A DNA stretch of 64,000 nucleotides from Corynebacterium maris DSM 45190 (GCF_000442645.1 NC_021915.1:1488001-1552000), one strand, 5' to 3'. Shown: positions 7,382-20,621, numbered from the stretch's first letter. Numbers and translations: made by a program. The notes: generated by a model not told the origin, from the sequence alone.

Positions 7382-8430
7382 CAGCAGCCCGGGAAGCACG
7401 GGGCTCCGTTGACCGTGCAACCGGATACCGTGACCTCACCAAGGCTGGCCCACGGCTGATCGTCGGTAAGCTCCGTGATGATGTCGACGACCATGCCCGC
7501 GAACTCCTGTTCTGGGCCGGCGGTACGGGTGCGATGGAGGGTGACGCCGACCTTGTCGGCGGCTTCCTTCAACTCCGTGTCCAGGTCCCAGAGGACTTCC
7601 ATATGGTCCGAGATAAACCCGACCGGGCACACGACGACGGCACGCACACCGTCTCTTTCGGCGATGGCCTCGGTGTGGTCGACGATGTCGGGCTCGAGCC
7701 ACGGCGTCGCCGGGTTTCCTGAACGCGACTGCCACACCACGTCGTAAGAATCGACGCCCGCCTCCTCGGCGATAAGCTGGGAAGCCTCGGCCACCTGCCG
7801 GGAGTAGAGGTTCTTGTCCCCCTCCCCGCCGGAGGCGTCGTCCGCGGCGTTCGGCACCGAGTGAGCGGTGAACAGCATGCGGGTCTGCCCGCGACGCTCG
7901 GCGGGCACGCCCGCGTAGGCTTCTCGCACGGCGTCGGCCATCAGCGTGACAAAGGTGGGATGGCTGTAGAACTGGCGCAGCTTAGTGAAGCGGATCTCCG
8001 GCAGCCCCTGATCGGCGAGGTGCCTGCGCATCGCTCGGATGTCTTCGTCGTACTGCAGGCAGGCGGAATACCCGCCCCACGCGGACGTGGCGAAGACCAG
8101 CGCGTTACGGATGCCGTCGGCAGCCATTTTCTCTGCGGTGTCCCCAGCGAGCGGGTGCCAGTTCCGGTTCCCGAAATACACGGGCAGGTCCATACCTCGC
8201 CGGGCCAGTTCCGCCTCAATATTGGCGATGATTTCTTTGTTCAGTTCATTGATCGGGCTGACGCCGTTGAAGTGGTAGTAATGCTCCCCCACCTCTTCCA
8301 GTCGCTCATCCGGGATGCCTCGACCGGCAGTGACGTTGCGGAGGAAGGGGACGACGTCCTCATTGCCCTCCGGCCCTCCAAAGGACAGGACGAGCAACGC
8401 GTCGTAGTCATGTTCTTGCGAATCGGTCAT
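7348..8430 (-). CDS. hemH: coproporphyrin ferrochelatase
   Basis: Inserts Fe(II) into coproporphyrin III in the actinobacterial haem pathway (also named cpfC). The 360 residues include LLVLSFGGPEG, YFGNRNWHP, the catalytic His190 in LFTAHSVP and Glu278 in DHMEVLWDLD. Cysteines 338, 345, 349 and 350 near the C-terminus plus internal Cys124 (GGYSACLQY) fit the [2Fe-2S] ligand pattern of mycobacterial ferrochelatases. It precedes the NlpC/P60 gene as in C. glutamicum. The last 34 bases overlap the convergent upstream gene and encode the tail after the cysteine cluster. Confidence 0.95.
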   Translation of the reverse strand: MTDSQEHDYDALLVLSFGGPEGNEDVVPFLRNVTAGRGIPDERLEEVGEHYYHFNGVSPINELNKEIIANIEAELARRGMDLPVYFGNRNWHPLAGDTAEKMAADGIRNALVFATSAWGGYSACLQYDEDIRAMRRHLADQGLPEIRFTKLRQFYSHPTFVTLMADAVREAYAGVPAERRGQTRMLFTAHSVPNAADDASGGEGDKNLYSRQVAEASQLIAEEAGVDSYDVVWQSRSGNPATPWLEPDIVDHTEAIAERDGVRAVVVCPVGFISDHMEVLWDLDTELKEAADKVGVTLHRTRTAGPEQEFAGMVVDIITELTDDQPWASLGEVTVSGCTVNGAPCFPGCCQIARPKSATA

Positions 8431-8461
8431 AACAAGAGACTACCAACTTTAGTTCGATTGA

Positions 8462-9010
8462 TTAGATTAGGCGCACCACGTGCTCCGACATGCCCTCCCA
8501 GCGCACCGGAGTCTCCTGCACCACTCCGCCGGAAGTGGGGGCTTCGACCATCATGCCGTCGCCGAGGTAGATCGCCACGTGGGCAGAGCCGCCCGGCCCG
8601 TAAAAGATCAGATCCCCGCGCTGCATGTCCTGCGGAGCGACATGCTCCCCACGAAGGTACTGATGCCCCGTGTACTGGGGGAGCTGGATTCCCGCCCCTG
8701 AGAAGGCGTATTGAACCAGGCCCGAACAGTCGAAGCCGACTTTCCGGAAATCGCCGAAAATGTCGGCGCTCGCCCCATCGCGAACCCCGGCGGTGGGCCC
8801 AAAAGCGTTTCCGCCGCCCCACGCATACGGGATGCCCACCTGAGATTGCGCCCGAGCAATGGCCGTCTCCACCTGCTCATTGCTCACGCCAGACTCGGTT
8901 CCAGAAACAACAGGGGCCGCCCCTTGTTGTGCGGCCGCCGGGGCGACCCCGCCGAGGAGGCCAAGCAGGGCGGTAGCCGCCACCACGCGAGAACGACTGC
9001 GTACAGACAA
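8462..9010 (-). CDS. secreted NlpC/P60 peptidoglycan endopeptidase (RipA/RipB type)
   Basis: A 182-residue cell-wall hydrolase expected to cut the stem peptide of peptidoglycan outside the membrane. It has a signal peptide (about residues 1-27, cleavage after APAAA) and a compact NlpC/P60 domain. The triad reads Cys95 (FDCSGLVQY), His144 (SAHVAIYLG) and Glu156 (MMVEAPTSG), with the same spacing (49 and 12) as I recall for mycobacterial RipA. No coiled-coil inhibitory domain precedes the catalytic domain. The TTG start at 9010 is supported by GAGGAG five bases upstream. The long upstream region is dense in inverted repeats. Confidence 0.92.
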   Translation of the reverse strand: MSVRSRSRVVAATALLGLLGGVAPAAAQQGAAPVVSGTESGVSNEQVETAIARAQSQVGIPYAWGGGNAFGPTAGVRDGASADIFGDFRKVGFDCSGLVQYAFSGAGIQLPQYTGHQYLRGEHVAPQDMQRGDLIFYGPGGSAHVAIYLGDGMMVEAPTSGGVVQETPVRWEGMSEHVVRLI

Positions 9011-9027
9011 AAAATCTCCTCACTCGG

Positions 9028-9045
9028 TCAAGTTTCGAGACTTGA
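9028..9045. promoter_or_regulatory. palindrome TCAAGT-N6-ACTTGA, copy 1
   Basis: TCAAGTTTCGAGACTTGA, 17 bases upstream of the NlpC/P60 start codon and extendable by two pairs on each side. The same 6-6-6 architecture recurs at 9344-9361. I cannot match it to a known corynebacterial regulator. Confidence 0.5.
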
Positions 9046-9112
9046 CCCTACGTACGGACTTCCCGCCTGGCCCACCTTCCGCGCCAGCGTGCTTCCCCAC
9101 ATGCCCGTGCGT

Positions 9113-9266
9113 CGAACCCCATGGTTCGCAAAGGTGCGCCCTGCCCGGTCTGGCCCGGGCCGGGATCACAAGGCAGGACCATATTCCACAATCGACGCAG
9201 CCGTACACGCGTCCGACCGCTCTCTCCCGTTATGTGGCCGTTACATAACAGTCACCCGGCCGTGAC
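9113..9266. promoter_or_regulatory. cluster of inverted repeats upstream of the NlpC/P60 gene
   Basis: This non-coding stretch (part of 9011-9339) holds CGAACC/GGTTCG (9113-9118 and 9123-9128), GTTATGT/ACATAAC (9229-9235 and 9243-9249) and GTCAC/GTGAC (9251-9255 and 9262-9266). They suggest several protein-binding sites on a long promoter region. A possible minus-strand -10, TATGGT (9178-9183), is weak. Confidence 0.4.
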
Positions 9267-9293
9267 CTGCAGGTTCAATGGCGGCGAAGGGTG

Positions 9294-9309
9294 TGTGATA
9301 CTCGTCACA
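9294..9309. promoter_or_regulatory. GlxR (CRP-type) binding site candidate
   Basis: TGTGATACTCGTCACA has perfect TGTGA and TCACA half-sites with a six-base spacer, the core of the corynebacterial GlxR/CRP consensus. It lies about 285 bases upstream of the NlpC/P60 start and 35 bases beyond the end of the DUF6676 gene. Confidence 0.6.
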
Positions 9310-9339
9310 CAATTAGCTACGATTGCGTAACTCTTTTAT

Positions 9340-9807
9340 TCAATCAAGTTCCTGAACTTGACCCCTGGCCGACCACCACACGCACAGAGTGGCCGCCACC
9401 GCACAGACGACGATCACCGCCGAGACCGCCGCCCAGTTCACAGAAAAGGAGTTCGCCTCGGACAAAAACTCTGCGACGCCCACCACGTAGTCCGGCTCCG
9501 CCAGCAGGGTATTTCGGGAAGTTTCGATGGCCGCGCGGGAGTGCTCCTCGCTGACCGCTGCGCCGGTTCCGGGCCCGCGGACGATCACGGTGGAGAAATC
9601 CATGCCGTCGAGCACGGCTTGCCCGACGTCCCTCAGGTGGACGGGGCTTCCCGGGCCAGAGACGATCACCGCCGCCGACTCCCCTGCCACGACCTCCCGC
9701 AACTGCTCCGCCAACACGGGATCCACCATCTCGGGGGAGGTGAAGGCGACCGGGGCATCCTCGAGCTGCCGGGACAGGGCAGAAATGTCTACGTCGGCTG
9801 GAATCAT
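9340..9807 (-). CDS. DUF6676 (Rv1476-like) membrane protein
   Basis: About 155 residues: a soluble N-terminal alpha/beta domain (DVDISALSRQLEDAPVAF, SAAVIVSGPG, FSTVIVRGPGTG) and one C-terminal membrane helix (about 128-150, WAAVSAVIVVCAVAATLCVW) with a short polar tail. Mycobacterial Rv1476 has this layout and also lies between aconitase and the rip hydrolases, so a role linked to those hydrolases is plausible but unproven. ATG 9807 is preferred; TTG 9813 is an alternative. The soluble domain would face outward or inward depending on topology, which I cannot decide. Confidence 0.8.
   Translation of the reverse strand: MIPADVDISALSRQLEDAPVAFTSPEMVDPVLAEQLREVVAGESAAVIVSGPGSPVHLRDVGQAVLDGMDFSTVIVRGPGTGAAVSEEHSRAAIETSRNTLLAEPDYVVGVAEFLSEANSFSVNWAAVSAVIVVCAVAATLCVWWSARGQVQELD
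9344..9361. promoter_or_regulatory. palindrome TCAAGT-N6-ACTTGA, copy 2
   Basis: TCAAGTTCCTGAACTTGA overlaps the last codons of the DUF6676 gene. It has half-sites and spacing identical to copy 1 at 9028-9045, 316 bases away. Confidence 0.5.
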
Positions 9808-9879
9808 GGGCAATACGATACGGAAGTTCTACCCGGGACGGGGGCGGGCACCCCCGACACGTTCTTCGTAAAATAGAAA

Positions 9880-9902
9880 CCGGACGATTGTACTGTTAAA
9901 AT
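9880..9902 (+). promoter_or_regulatory. AcnR operator and -10 box of acn
   Basis: CCGGACGATTGTACTG (9880-9895) matches the AcnR consensus CAGNACnnncGTACTG of C. glutamicum at all but two fixed positions. TAAAAT (9897-9902) directly follows as a -10 box, placing the operator at about -29 to -14, as known for C. glutamicum acn. AcnR bound here would block RNA polymerase. Confidence 0.75.
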
Positions 9903-9923
9903 GGCAGGAAACGACACCCCTCT

Positions 9924-9955
9924 CCCAGTAGACTTCTGGGTGACGAGTTGCTCGT
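9924..9955 (+). promoter_or_regulatory. two small hairpins in the acn leader
   Basis: CCCAG/CTGGG (9924-9928, 9936-9940) and ACGAG/CTCGT (9943-9947, 9951-9955) lie back to back in the ~90-base untranslated leader of acn. They could be RNA structure or operators; no family is assigned. Confidence 0.35.
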
Positions 9956-9996
9956 TAATGACGAAATCACCCAATATCAGGAAATGGAGCGTCCCC

Positions 9997-12792
<2,796 letters not shown>

Positions 12793-12824
12793 GCCCCTAG
12801 CCTTTCGCTTGATCTGACCCCCAT

Positions 12825-12862
12825 GTAGAGCCCGCGCCCGGAAGTCCGGGCGCGGGCTCTAC
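12825..12862 (+). terminator. 17-bp hairpin between acn and acnR
   Basis: The arm 12825-12841 pairs perfectly with 12846-12862 around a four-base loop and is followed by GTTTAC. The short U tract suggests partial termination, letting acn be transcribed more than acnR. Confidence 0.75.
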
Positions 12863-12888
12863 GTTTACCCACATAAGGAGAGACTCAC

Positions 12889-13452
12889 ATGCCCGTCGTC
12901 AGCGACGAGGAACTCGCCCGTCGTCGTCACGACATCATGGAAAAGGCACGCGGTTGCTTCGCCGAATACGGATATGAAGGAGCGACGGTCCGTCGCCTGG
13001 AGAAAGCCACCGGCAAATCCCGGGGCGCCATCTTCCACCACTTCGGAGACAAGGAAAACCTGTTTCTGTCGATCGCTCACGAAGACGCCGAACGACAGGC
13101 GGCCGTCGTCGCCGAAGCCGGTCTGGTCGAAGTGATGCGGGACATGCTCAAACGCCCCGAACGGCACGAATGGTTGGCCACGCGGCTGGAGATCTCCCGC
13201 AAGTTGCGCACCGAGCCGGATTTTCGGGCCCGGTGGAAGGAACATCAACAAACACTGGATCAGGCCGTCCGGGACCGGTTGGCGCGCAACGCCGAGGAAG
13301 ACCGGATGCGTGACGACGTGGACCTGTCTGTCCTCCAGATGTTTCTGGAAACCGTCATGGACGGTTTCATCACCCGGCTGGCGTCAGGAGAACCGACCGA
13401 CCGGCTCGACGCCGTGCTCGACGTGACCGAGGACGCAGTGCGCAAGCACTGA
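12889..13452 (+). CDS. acnR: TetR-family repressor of aconitase, AcnR
   Basis: A 187-residue TetR-type regulator, the length of C. glutamicum AcnR (188). The N-terminal helix-turn-helix (about residues 25-60; ATVRRLEKATGKSRGAIFHH) is followed by an all-helical ligand and dimer domain. AcnR represses acn and senses citrate-Mg2+ and iron in C. glutamicum; here its operator is visible at 9880-9895. ATG 12889 has AAGGAGA upstream. It lies 34 bases after the acn hairpin terminator, so read-through from acn is its likely source unless an internal promoter exists. Confidence 0.94.
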   Translation: MPVVSDEELARRRHDIMEKARGCFAEYGYEGATVRRLEKATGKSRGAIFHHFGDKENLFLSIAHEDAERQAAVVAEAGLVEVMRDMLKRPERHEWLATRLEISRKLRTEPDFRARWKEHQQTLDQAVRDRLARNAEEDRMRDDVDLSVLQMFLETVMDGFITRLASGEPTDRLDAVLDVTEDAVRKH

Positions 13453-13460
13453 CGGCGCGA

Positions 13461-14081
13461 TCAGGCGTCGATGAATGCGTAGGTGCCGGATTGGGCCGGC
13501 GCCTGCGCGAACTCAGCCAGAACCTGCGCGACCAACTCCCGGGACGTGGTGGCCTCCGCCGCCTCCCGGGAGTTTTCCACGTGATCGTAAGCGCCGGCCG
13601 GTTCATCGGTGAGTCGGGCCGGAGCGAGGATCGTGTAGTTGAGATGACTTCCGGTCAACCGCTTGCCGACCGCCTTCTTCGCCTTGACGTAGGCCGCCCA
13701 GCTGGAACCGTCGTCTTCCGGGTCGAGGCGGTCCCATCCCAGATAAGACACTGTGAGATAGTACGGCGGCTTTTCCATAGATTCCAGCCCAGAGATCACC
13801 GCGAGCTCTCCATCCCGGTCGATGGCGAGCGTGCCCTCTGCGCCTGCCTTGCCGCCGTTGCCGGCGGACCAAGCCACGACGTCGAAACCCGATAAGATGG
13901 CCGACCAGTCTTCCACTTCAGTCAAGTCCTGAACAATGACTTCAGCGCCGAGCCCCCGGATATCAGCTTCGTGGTCCGGATTACGGATCAATGAGGCCAC
14001 CTCCACCCCGGCGTCCACGAGTTGAGCCGTCGCCATTTGAGCCACCCGTCCGTGGCCTCCGATAATCAATGCTTTCGTCAT
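13461..14081 (-). CDS. NAD(P)-binding SDR/atypical epimerase-like protein
   Basis: A 206-residue Rossmann-fold protein of the short 'NAD(P)H-binding' group (YwnB/HSCARG-like). The N-terminal dinucleotide loop is IIGGHGRVAQ (about residues 5-14), followed by VASLIRNPDH, whose arginine suggests NADP preference, and DVVAWSAGNGGK. YVKAKKAVGKRL supplies the Y-x3-K-like segment. The substrate is unknown; members include oxidoreductases and redox sensors. ATG 14081 was chosen over a start 12 codons upstream because AAGGA precedes it. It is convergent with acnR, with an 8-base gap. Confidence 0.8.
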   Translation of the reverse strand: MTKALIIGGHGRVAQMATAQLVDAGVEVASLIRNPDHEADIRGLGAEVIVQDLTEVEDWSAILSGFDVVAWSAGNGGKAGAEGTLAIDRDGELAVISGLESMEKPPYYLTVSYLGWDRLDPEDDGSSWAAYVKAKKAVGKRLTGSHLNYTILAPARLTDEPAGAYDHVENSREAAEATTSRELVAQVLAEFAQAPAQSGTYAFIDA

Positions 14082-14182
14082 GCCGTGACATCCTTGTCTT
14101 CTTGTTACGCGGGTCACCCACCACGGTAGGTCAACCGAGGGACGGCGCGCAGCAGACGGCGGCCGGAAGATATGATGGCGTC

Positions 14183-14452
14183 ATGTTCGCCATCATCACT
14201 GTCACCGGTGCGGACCACACCGGAATCATCGCCGCCGTGACCACCACCCTCGCCGAGAAGGACGTCAATATCGTCGACGTCTCCCAAACCTTGATGGACA
14301 AGTGGTTCACGATGATTCTCCGCGTCGAGTTCGACGAGACCGTCTTGCCCATCGCCCGGTTGCAGGACGCCTTGGACGAGGTGGGGACTCAGCAGTCCCT
14401 CGTCATTCGCGTGCAGTCCGAAGCCCTCTTTTCCGCCGTCAACGAAATTTAG
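14183..14452 (+). CDS. ACT domain protein (UPF0237)
   Basis: An 89-residue protein that is a single ACT-type domain (FAIITVTGADHTGIIAAVTT, VNIVDVSQT, FTMILRVEF), the regulatory fold that usually binds amino acids. The frame is open further upstream, but ATG 14183 gives the correct family N-terminus and lies six bases after TATGAT (14171-14176), suggesting a leaderless message. It is 12 bases upstream of the UPF0210 gene, a pairing conserved across many bacteria. The ligand is unknown. Confidence 0.88.
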   Translation: MFAIITVTGADHTGIIAAVTTTLAEKDVNIVDVSQTLMDKWFTMILRVEFDETVLPIARLQDALDEVGTQQSLVIRVQSEALFSAVNEI

Positions 14453-14464
14453 GAGGCGCCCCTC

Positions 14465-15829
14465 ATGTCGCTGAATTTCCAATCCAAGGGCATCCTCGAC
14501 ACGATCGAGATGATCGAGAAATACCGTCTCGACATCCGTACCGTGACCATGGGCGTCTCCCTGCTGGAATGCACCCGCACCACCATGGCCGAAACCGCTC
14601 AGGCCGTCTACGACCGCGTCACGGCGCAAGCGGGCCGGCTCGTCGACGTATGCGAAGACATCGAAGCCGAATTGGGCGTGCCCATCGTCAACAAGCGGAT
14701 TTCCGTCACACCGATCTCGCTCATCACGGCGGGTGTGGACGGCAACCCTGTGGACGTCGCACACGCCCTGGACAAGGCCGCCGCGGCGACCGGGGTGGAT
14801 TTCATCGGCGGTTACTCCGCTCTCGTGGAGAAAGGCGCCACGACCGCGGAGAAAAAGCTGATCGACTCCATCCCCGAGGCGTTGTCCGTGACCGACCTGG
14901 TGTGCGGTTCCGTGAACATCGCCTCCTCCCGGGCCGGCATCAACATGAACGCGGCCGCAGCCATGGGGCACGTGATCAAGGAAGCCGCCGAGCTGACCAA
15001 GGACAACTCCGCGATCGCCTGCGCCAAGCTGGTGGTCTTCGCCAACTCCGTGGGGGACAACCCTTTCATGGCCGGCGCTTTCCACGGCATCGAAGAACCC
15101 GACTGCGTCGTCTCCGTCGGCGTGTCCGGCCCCGGCGTGGTCGACCGGGCGCTGGGGTCCCTGGAGGGGGCGAGCCTGAATCAGGTCGCCGAGGAAATCA
15201 AGAAGGCCGCCTTCAAGATCACCCGCACCGGACAGCTGGTCGGCGCCATGGCCGCTGAACGGCTCGGAGTCCCCTTCGGCATCGTGGACCTCTCCCTGGC
15301 CCCCACCGCCGAGATGGGTGATTCCGTGGCTCACATTCTCGAACACATGGGCCTGGACCAAGTGGGTACGCACGGCACCACTGCGGCGCTCGCCCTGCTC
15401 AATGACGCGGTCAAGAAGGGCGGCATGATGGCCTCGGCCCGCGTCGGCGGCCTGTCCGGTTCCTTCATCCCCGTCTCAGAGGACAAGGGCATGATTGATG
15501 CGGTGCGCTCCGGCGCCATTTCCATAGACAAGCTTGAGGCCATGACCGCCATCTGCTCGGTGGGGTTGGACATGATCGCTATCCCGGGAGATACCCCGGC
15601 GGAGACCATCGCCGGCATGATCGCCGATGAGGCGGCGATCGGCGTGATGAACCATAAGACCACCGCGGTGCGCGTTATTCCGACTCCGGGCACGGTCTCC
15701 GGTGACGAAGTCAATTTCGGTGGACTGCTCGGCTACGCTCCCGTCATCCCCGTCAACACCGTGGGTAACCGCCGGTTCATCGAGCGTGGCGGATTCATCC
15801 CCGCCCCGGTGCACGGCTTCCGAAACTAG
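14465..15829 (+). CDS. PFL family protein (UPF0210/DUF711)
   Basis: A 454-residue member of the UPF0210 family, which has a ten-stranded barrel related to pyruvate formate-lyase/ribonucleotide reductase folds. Family segments include ILDTIEMIEKYRLDIRTVTMG, GGYSALVEKG, VGVSGPGVVDRAL and the C-terminal VNTVGNRRFIERGG. No glycyl-radical motif is present, so PFL activity should not be inferred. AGGAGG precedes ATG 14465. It is cotranscribed with the ACT protein, which probably regulates it or forms a complex with it. A terminator follows. Confidence 0.9.
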   Translation: MSLNFQSKGILDTIEMIEKYRLDIRTVTMGVSLLECTRTTMAETAQAVYDRVTAQAGRLVDVCEDIEAELGVPIVNKRISVTPISLITAGVDGNPVDVAHALDKAAAATGVDFIGGYSALVEKGATTAEKKLIDSIPEALSVTDLVCGSVNIASSRAGINMNAAAAMGHVIKEAAELTKDNSAIACAKLVVFANSVGDNPFMAGAFHGIEEPDCVVSVGVSGPGVVDRALGSLEGASLNQVAEEIKKAAFKITRTGQLVGAMAAERLGVPFGIVDLSLAPTAEMGDSVAHILEHMGLDQVGTHGTTAALALLNDAVKKGGMMASARVGGLSGSFIPVSEDKGMIDAVRSGAISIDKLEAMTAICSVGLDMIAIPGDTPAETIAGMIADEAAIGVMNHKTTAVRVIPTPGTVSGDEVNFGGLLGYAPVIPVNTVGNRRFIERGGFIPAPVHGFRN

Positions 15830-15843
15830 GTGGCGGCCTAAAC

Positions 15844-15892
15844 AAACGCACGCGCGCCCCGGAACATTGTGTGCCAGGGCGCGCGTGTGTTT
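15844..15892 (+). terminator. terminator of the ACT-UPF0210 operon
   Basis: A 16-bp stem with one G-T pair (15844-15859 with 15877-15892) and a 17-base loop, running into TTTTT. Confidence 0.8.
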
Positions 15893-15987
15893 TTCATGGG
15901 GCGGGTGATCGCCCCTGAATCGGTGGGCAAGGCTCTGGCCGCGTACCTAGGCTGGGGAAGGTATCCGACCGGAAGGACTTATCCAGG

Positions 15988-18699
<2,712 letters not shown>

Positions 18700-18720
18700 G
18701 GGCCCGGGCGGCTCAGTCAC

Positions 18721-20436
18721 TCACGTGCCCTTGACGTTAAGCACCTGACGTAGCTCATGGACGATCTCGACGAGGTCGGCGGCGTCTGCCATGACCTGGT
18801 CGATGTCTTTGTAGGCCGCGGGGATTTCATCCACCCATTGCGCGCCGGGCCGGTAGACGATGCCTTTCATGGCGTGGTCGAGGTCGGCGGCGGTGAAGTG
18901 TTTTTTGGCTTGGCGACGGGACATGACTCGGCCGGCGCCGTGGGGCGCGGAGTAGAGGGCGTCGGCGTTGCCTTTGCCGCGGGTGACATAAGAGCGGGTG
19001 CCCATGCTGCCGGGGATCAGGCCCATGACGCCGTCGCGGGCGTCGATGGCTCCTTTGCGGGTGAGCCAGAGGTCTGTGCCGCGGAGGGGGATTTTCTCGG
19101 TGTAGTTGTGGTGTGTGTTCACTCGTCGTACCTCCACGTCGTGTGGGGCGTCGCCCATGAGGCGGGCGAGTTGGCTGACGAAGCGGTCCATCATCTCCTC
19201 CCGGTTGAGCAGAGCGAACCTCTGGGCCCAGCGCAGCTCCGTGAGGTACTGGTCGAACTCCGGGGTGTCTTCGGTGAGGTAGGCGTGGTCCTGGTCGGCG
19301 AGGGTGATGTTCTGCTTCTTCATGAGCCCGCGGGCGATCTTGATGTGTTTTTGGGCGATCTTGTTTCCGACGCCTCGGCTGCCGGAGTGCAGGAAGCACC
19401 AGACGCGGTCTTGTTCGTCGAGGCAGAGTTCGATGAAGTGGTTGCCTCCGCCCAGGGAGCCGAGTTGGACGCGCCACTGTGGAGAGTGTGACAGGTCGAC
19501 GCTTTCTTTTTTGGCTTGGGCTTCGAGTTCAGCGATGCGTTGCTGGGTGTGTTGGTGGTGGATTTTGCGGTTGTAGTTGCCTGGGCTGAGGGGGATGGAG
19601 CGTTCGATCTGGTCGCGGAGCTCGGTCAGGTCGATGGTGTCGAGGTCGTCGGCGGTGTAGCGGGTGTGTGCGGCGATCATCCCGCAGTTGTGGACGAAGA
19701 CGCCGGCGGCGAGGGCGAAGTTGTTGTGGTCCTCGATCTGTAGGCAGTAGACGTCTTCGCGGCGGTCCAGGTGCTCAGTTTTGATCACTGTGCGGTGGTG
19801 GGCGTGCTCAGCGTCTGTGTGTGGGATCGTGGTGACGGTCGCGGCTGGTGTTGAGGTTAAAGCCCGGGTCGGCTGCGTCTCTGGCGTGCCGGTGTGCGCG
19901 CGTTGCTGTCCGTGTCGAGTCTGGCGGCGGTGGTCGAGGGACATGAGGCTGTCATCGCATGTGAGGTGCTGAGCTTCGAGGTAGGTGCCGTCAGTGAGCA
20001 TGAACTCATGGTCTGGGGTGCAGATGATGTCCTCCCCGCCGGAGATAGTCACGCTCATCAGTGGCGCGTTGGCGCGGGTTTTGAGCGCAGTCGCCCGGCC
20101 GGCGACGGTCTGCAGGTTGTTGTCTCGCGAATAGACCCAGTGAATGCCGCCTTCTTCGGTCATCTGCTTGAGTGTTTTCTGGCGACCGTCCACGAGGGAG
20201 ACTCTCGTCTCCCCTACGAAACATCCGATGTCGACGCCGACGGCGGCGGGAATCACGGCGCCGTCGGTCGGGATGACGGTGCCGACCGCGCTGCCTTTTC
20301 CGGCGTGGGCGTCGGGCATGAGGGCGACGTGCGGGGTGATGAATGGCAGTTCAGCGAGGGCTAGGGCCTGCTCGCGGGTGGTGTCGTCGATGATGCTGGC
20401 CCAGCTGAGGACGTTGGGGGCGAGCTGTGTCGGCAT
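18721..20436 (-). CDS. rtcB: RNA-splicing ligase RtcB precursor with an intein
   Basis: RtcB joins RNA 2',3'-cyclic phosphate or 3'-phosphate ends to 5'-OH ends using GTP and Mn2+. The 571-residue precursor consists of an N-extein (1-71), an intein (72-250) and a C-extein (251-571); the mature ligase would be 392 residues. The metal and catalytic residues of RtcB are all present: Asp69 (GVDIG), Cys251 (first C-extein residue), His333 (GGNHF), His350 (FLHSGSRG), the HHN motif near 442-444, and His499 (SAPHGAGR), the guanylylated histidine. ATG 20436 follows AAGGAG at six bases. No archease gene is adjacent. It lies alone between a P-type ATPase and an ABC-F gene. Confidence 0.95.
   Translation of the reverse strand: MPTQLAPNVLSWASIIDDTTREQALALAELPFITPHVALMPDAHAGKGSAVGTVIPTDGAVIPAAVGVDIGCFVGETRVSLVDGRQKTLKQMTEEGGIHWVYSRDNNLQTVAGRATALKTRANAPLMSVTISGGEDIICTPDHEFMLTDGTYLEAQHLTCDDSLMSLDHRRQTRHGQQRAHTGTPETQPTRALTSTPAATVTTIPHTDAEHAHHRTVIKTEHLDRREDVYCLQIEDHNNFALAAGVFVHNCGMIAAHTRYTADDLDTIDLTELRDQIERSIPLSPGNYNRKIHHQHTQQRIAELEAQAKKESVDLSHSPQWRVQLGSLGGGNHFIELCLDEQDRVWCFLHSGSRGVGNKIAQKHIKIARGLMKKQNITLADQDHAYLTEDTPEFDQYLTELRWAQRFALLNREEMMDRFVSQLARLMGDAPHDVEVRRVNTHHNYTEKIPLRGTDLWLTRKGAIDARDGVMGLIPGSMGTRSYVTRGKGNADALYSAPHGAGRVMSRRQAKKHFTAADLDHAMKGIVYRPGAQWVDEIPAAYKDIDQVMADAADLVEIVHELRQVLNVKGT
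19687..20223 (-). other. 179-residue mini-intein in RtcB
   Basis: All Hint splicing blocks are present in frame. Block A starts at Cys1 (CFVGETRVSLVDG). Block B is GGEDIICTPDHEFML with Thr69 and His72 (intein numbering). Block F is EDVYCLQIEDHNNF, and block G is AAGVFVHN ending His-Asn, followed by Cys+1. Between blocks B and F lies a ~70-residue His/Arg/Thr-rich linker with no LAGLIDADG or HNH motif, so no homing endonuclease remains. The insertion is after Gly71 of GVDIG, directly before the Mn2+-binding cysteine. Confidence 0.96.
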
Positions 20437-20621
20437 GGTGTCTCCTTGTTTAAACCCGGTTGACTCCACGGTAGCGGGTGTCGCGAGAAGATGATCTGCC
20501 GTGTTTTCCGGCCGACGCGTCGTGGTCGGCTACACCCAGCACAGACAACGCGGGCGCAGAGACCTAGGGGTTTACTGTCCCCCGTCGGTGCTCTGAGCCT
20601 GCGTGTGCGCGTGTGTAAGGC

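Noticed and set aside
19780..20010. Homing endonuclease inside the RtcB intein
   Set aside because: Only ~70 residues separate blocks B and F, with no LAGLIDADG or HNH motif.
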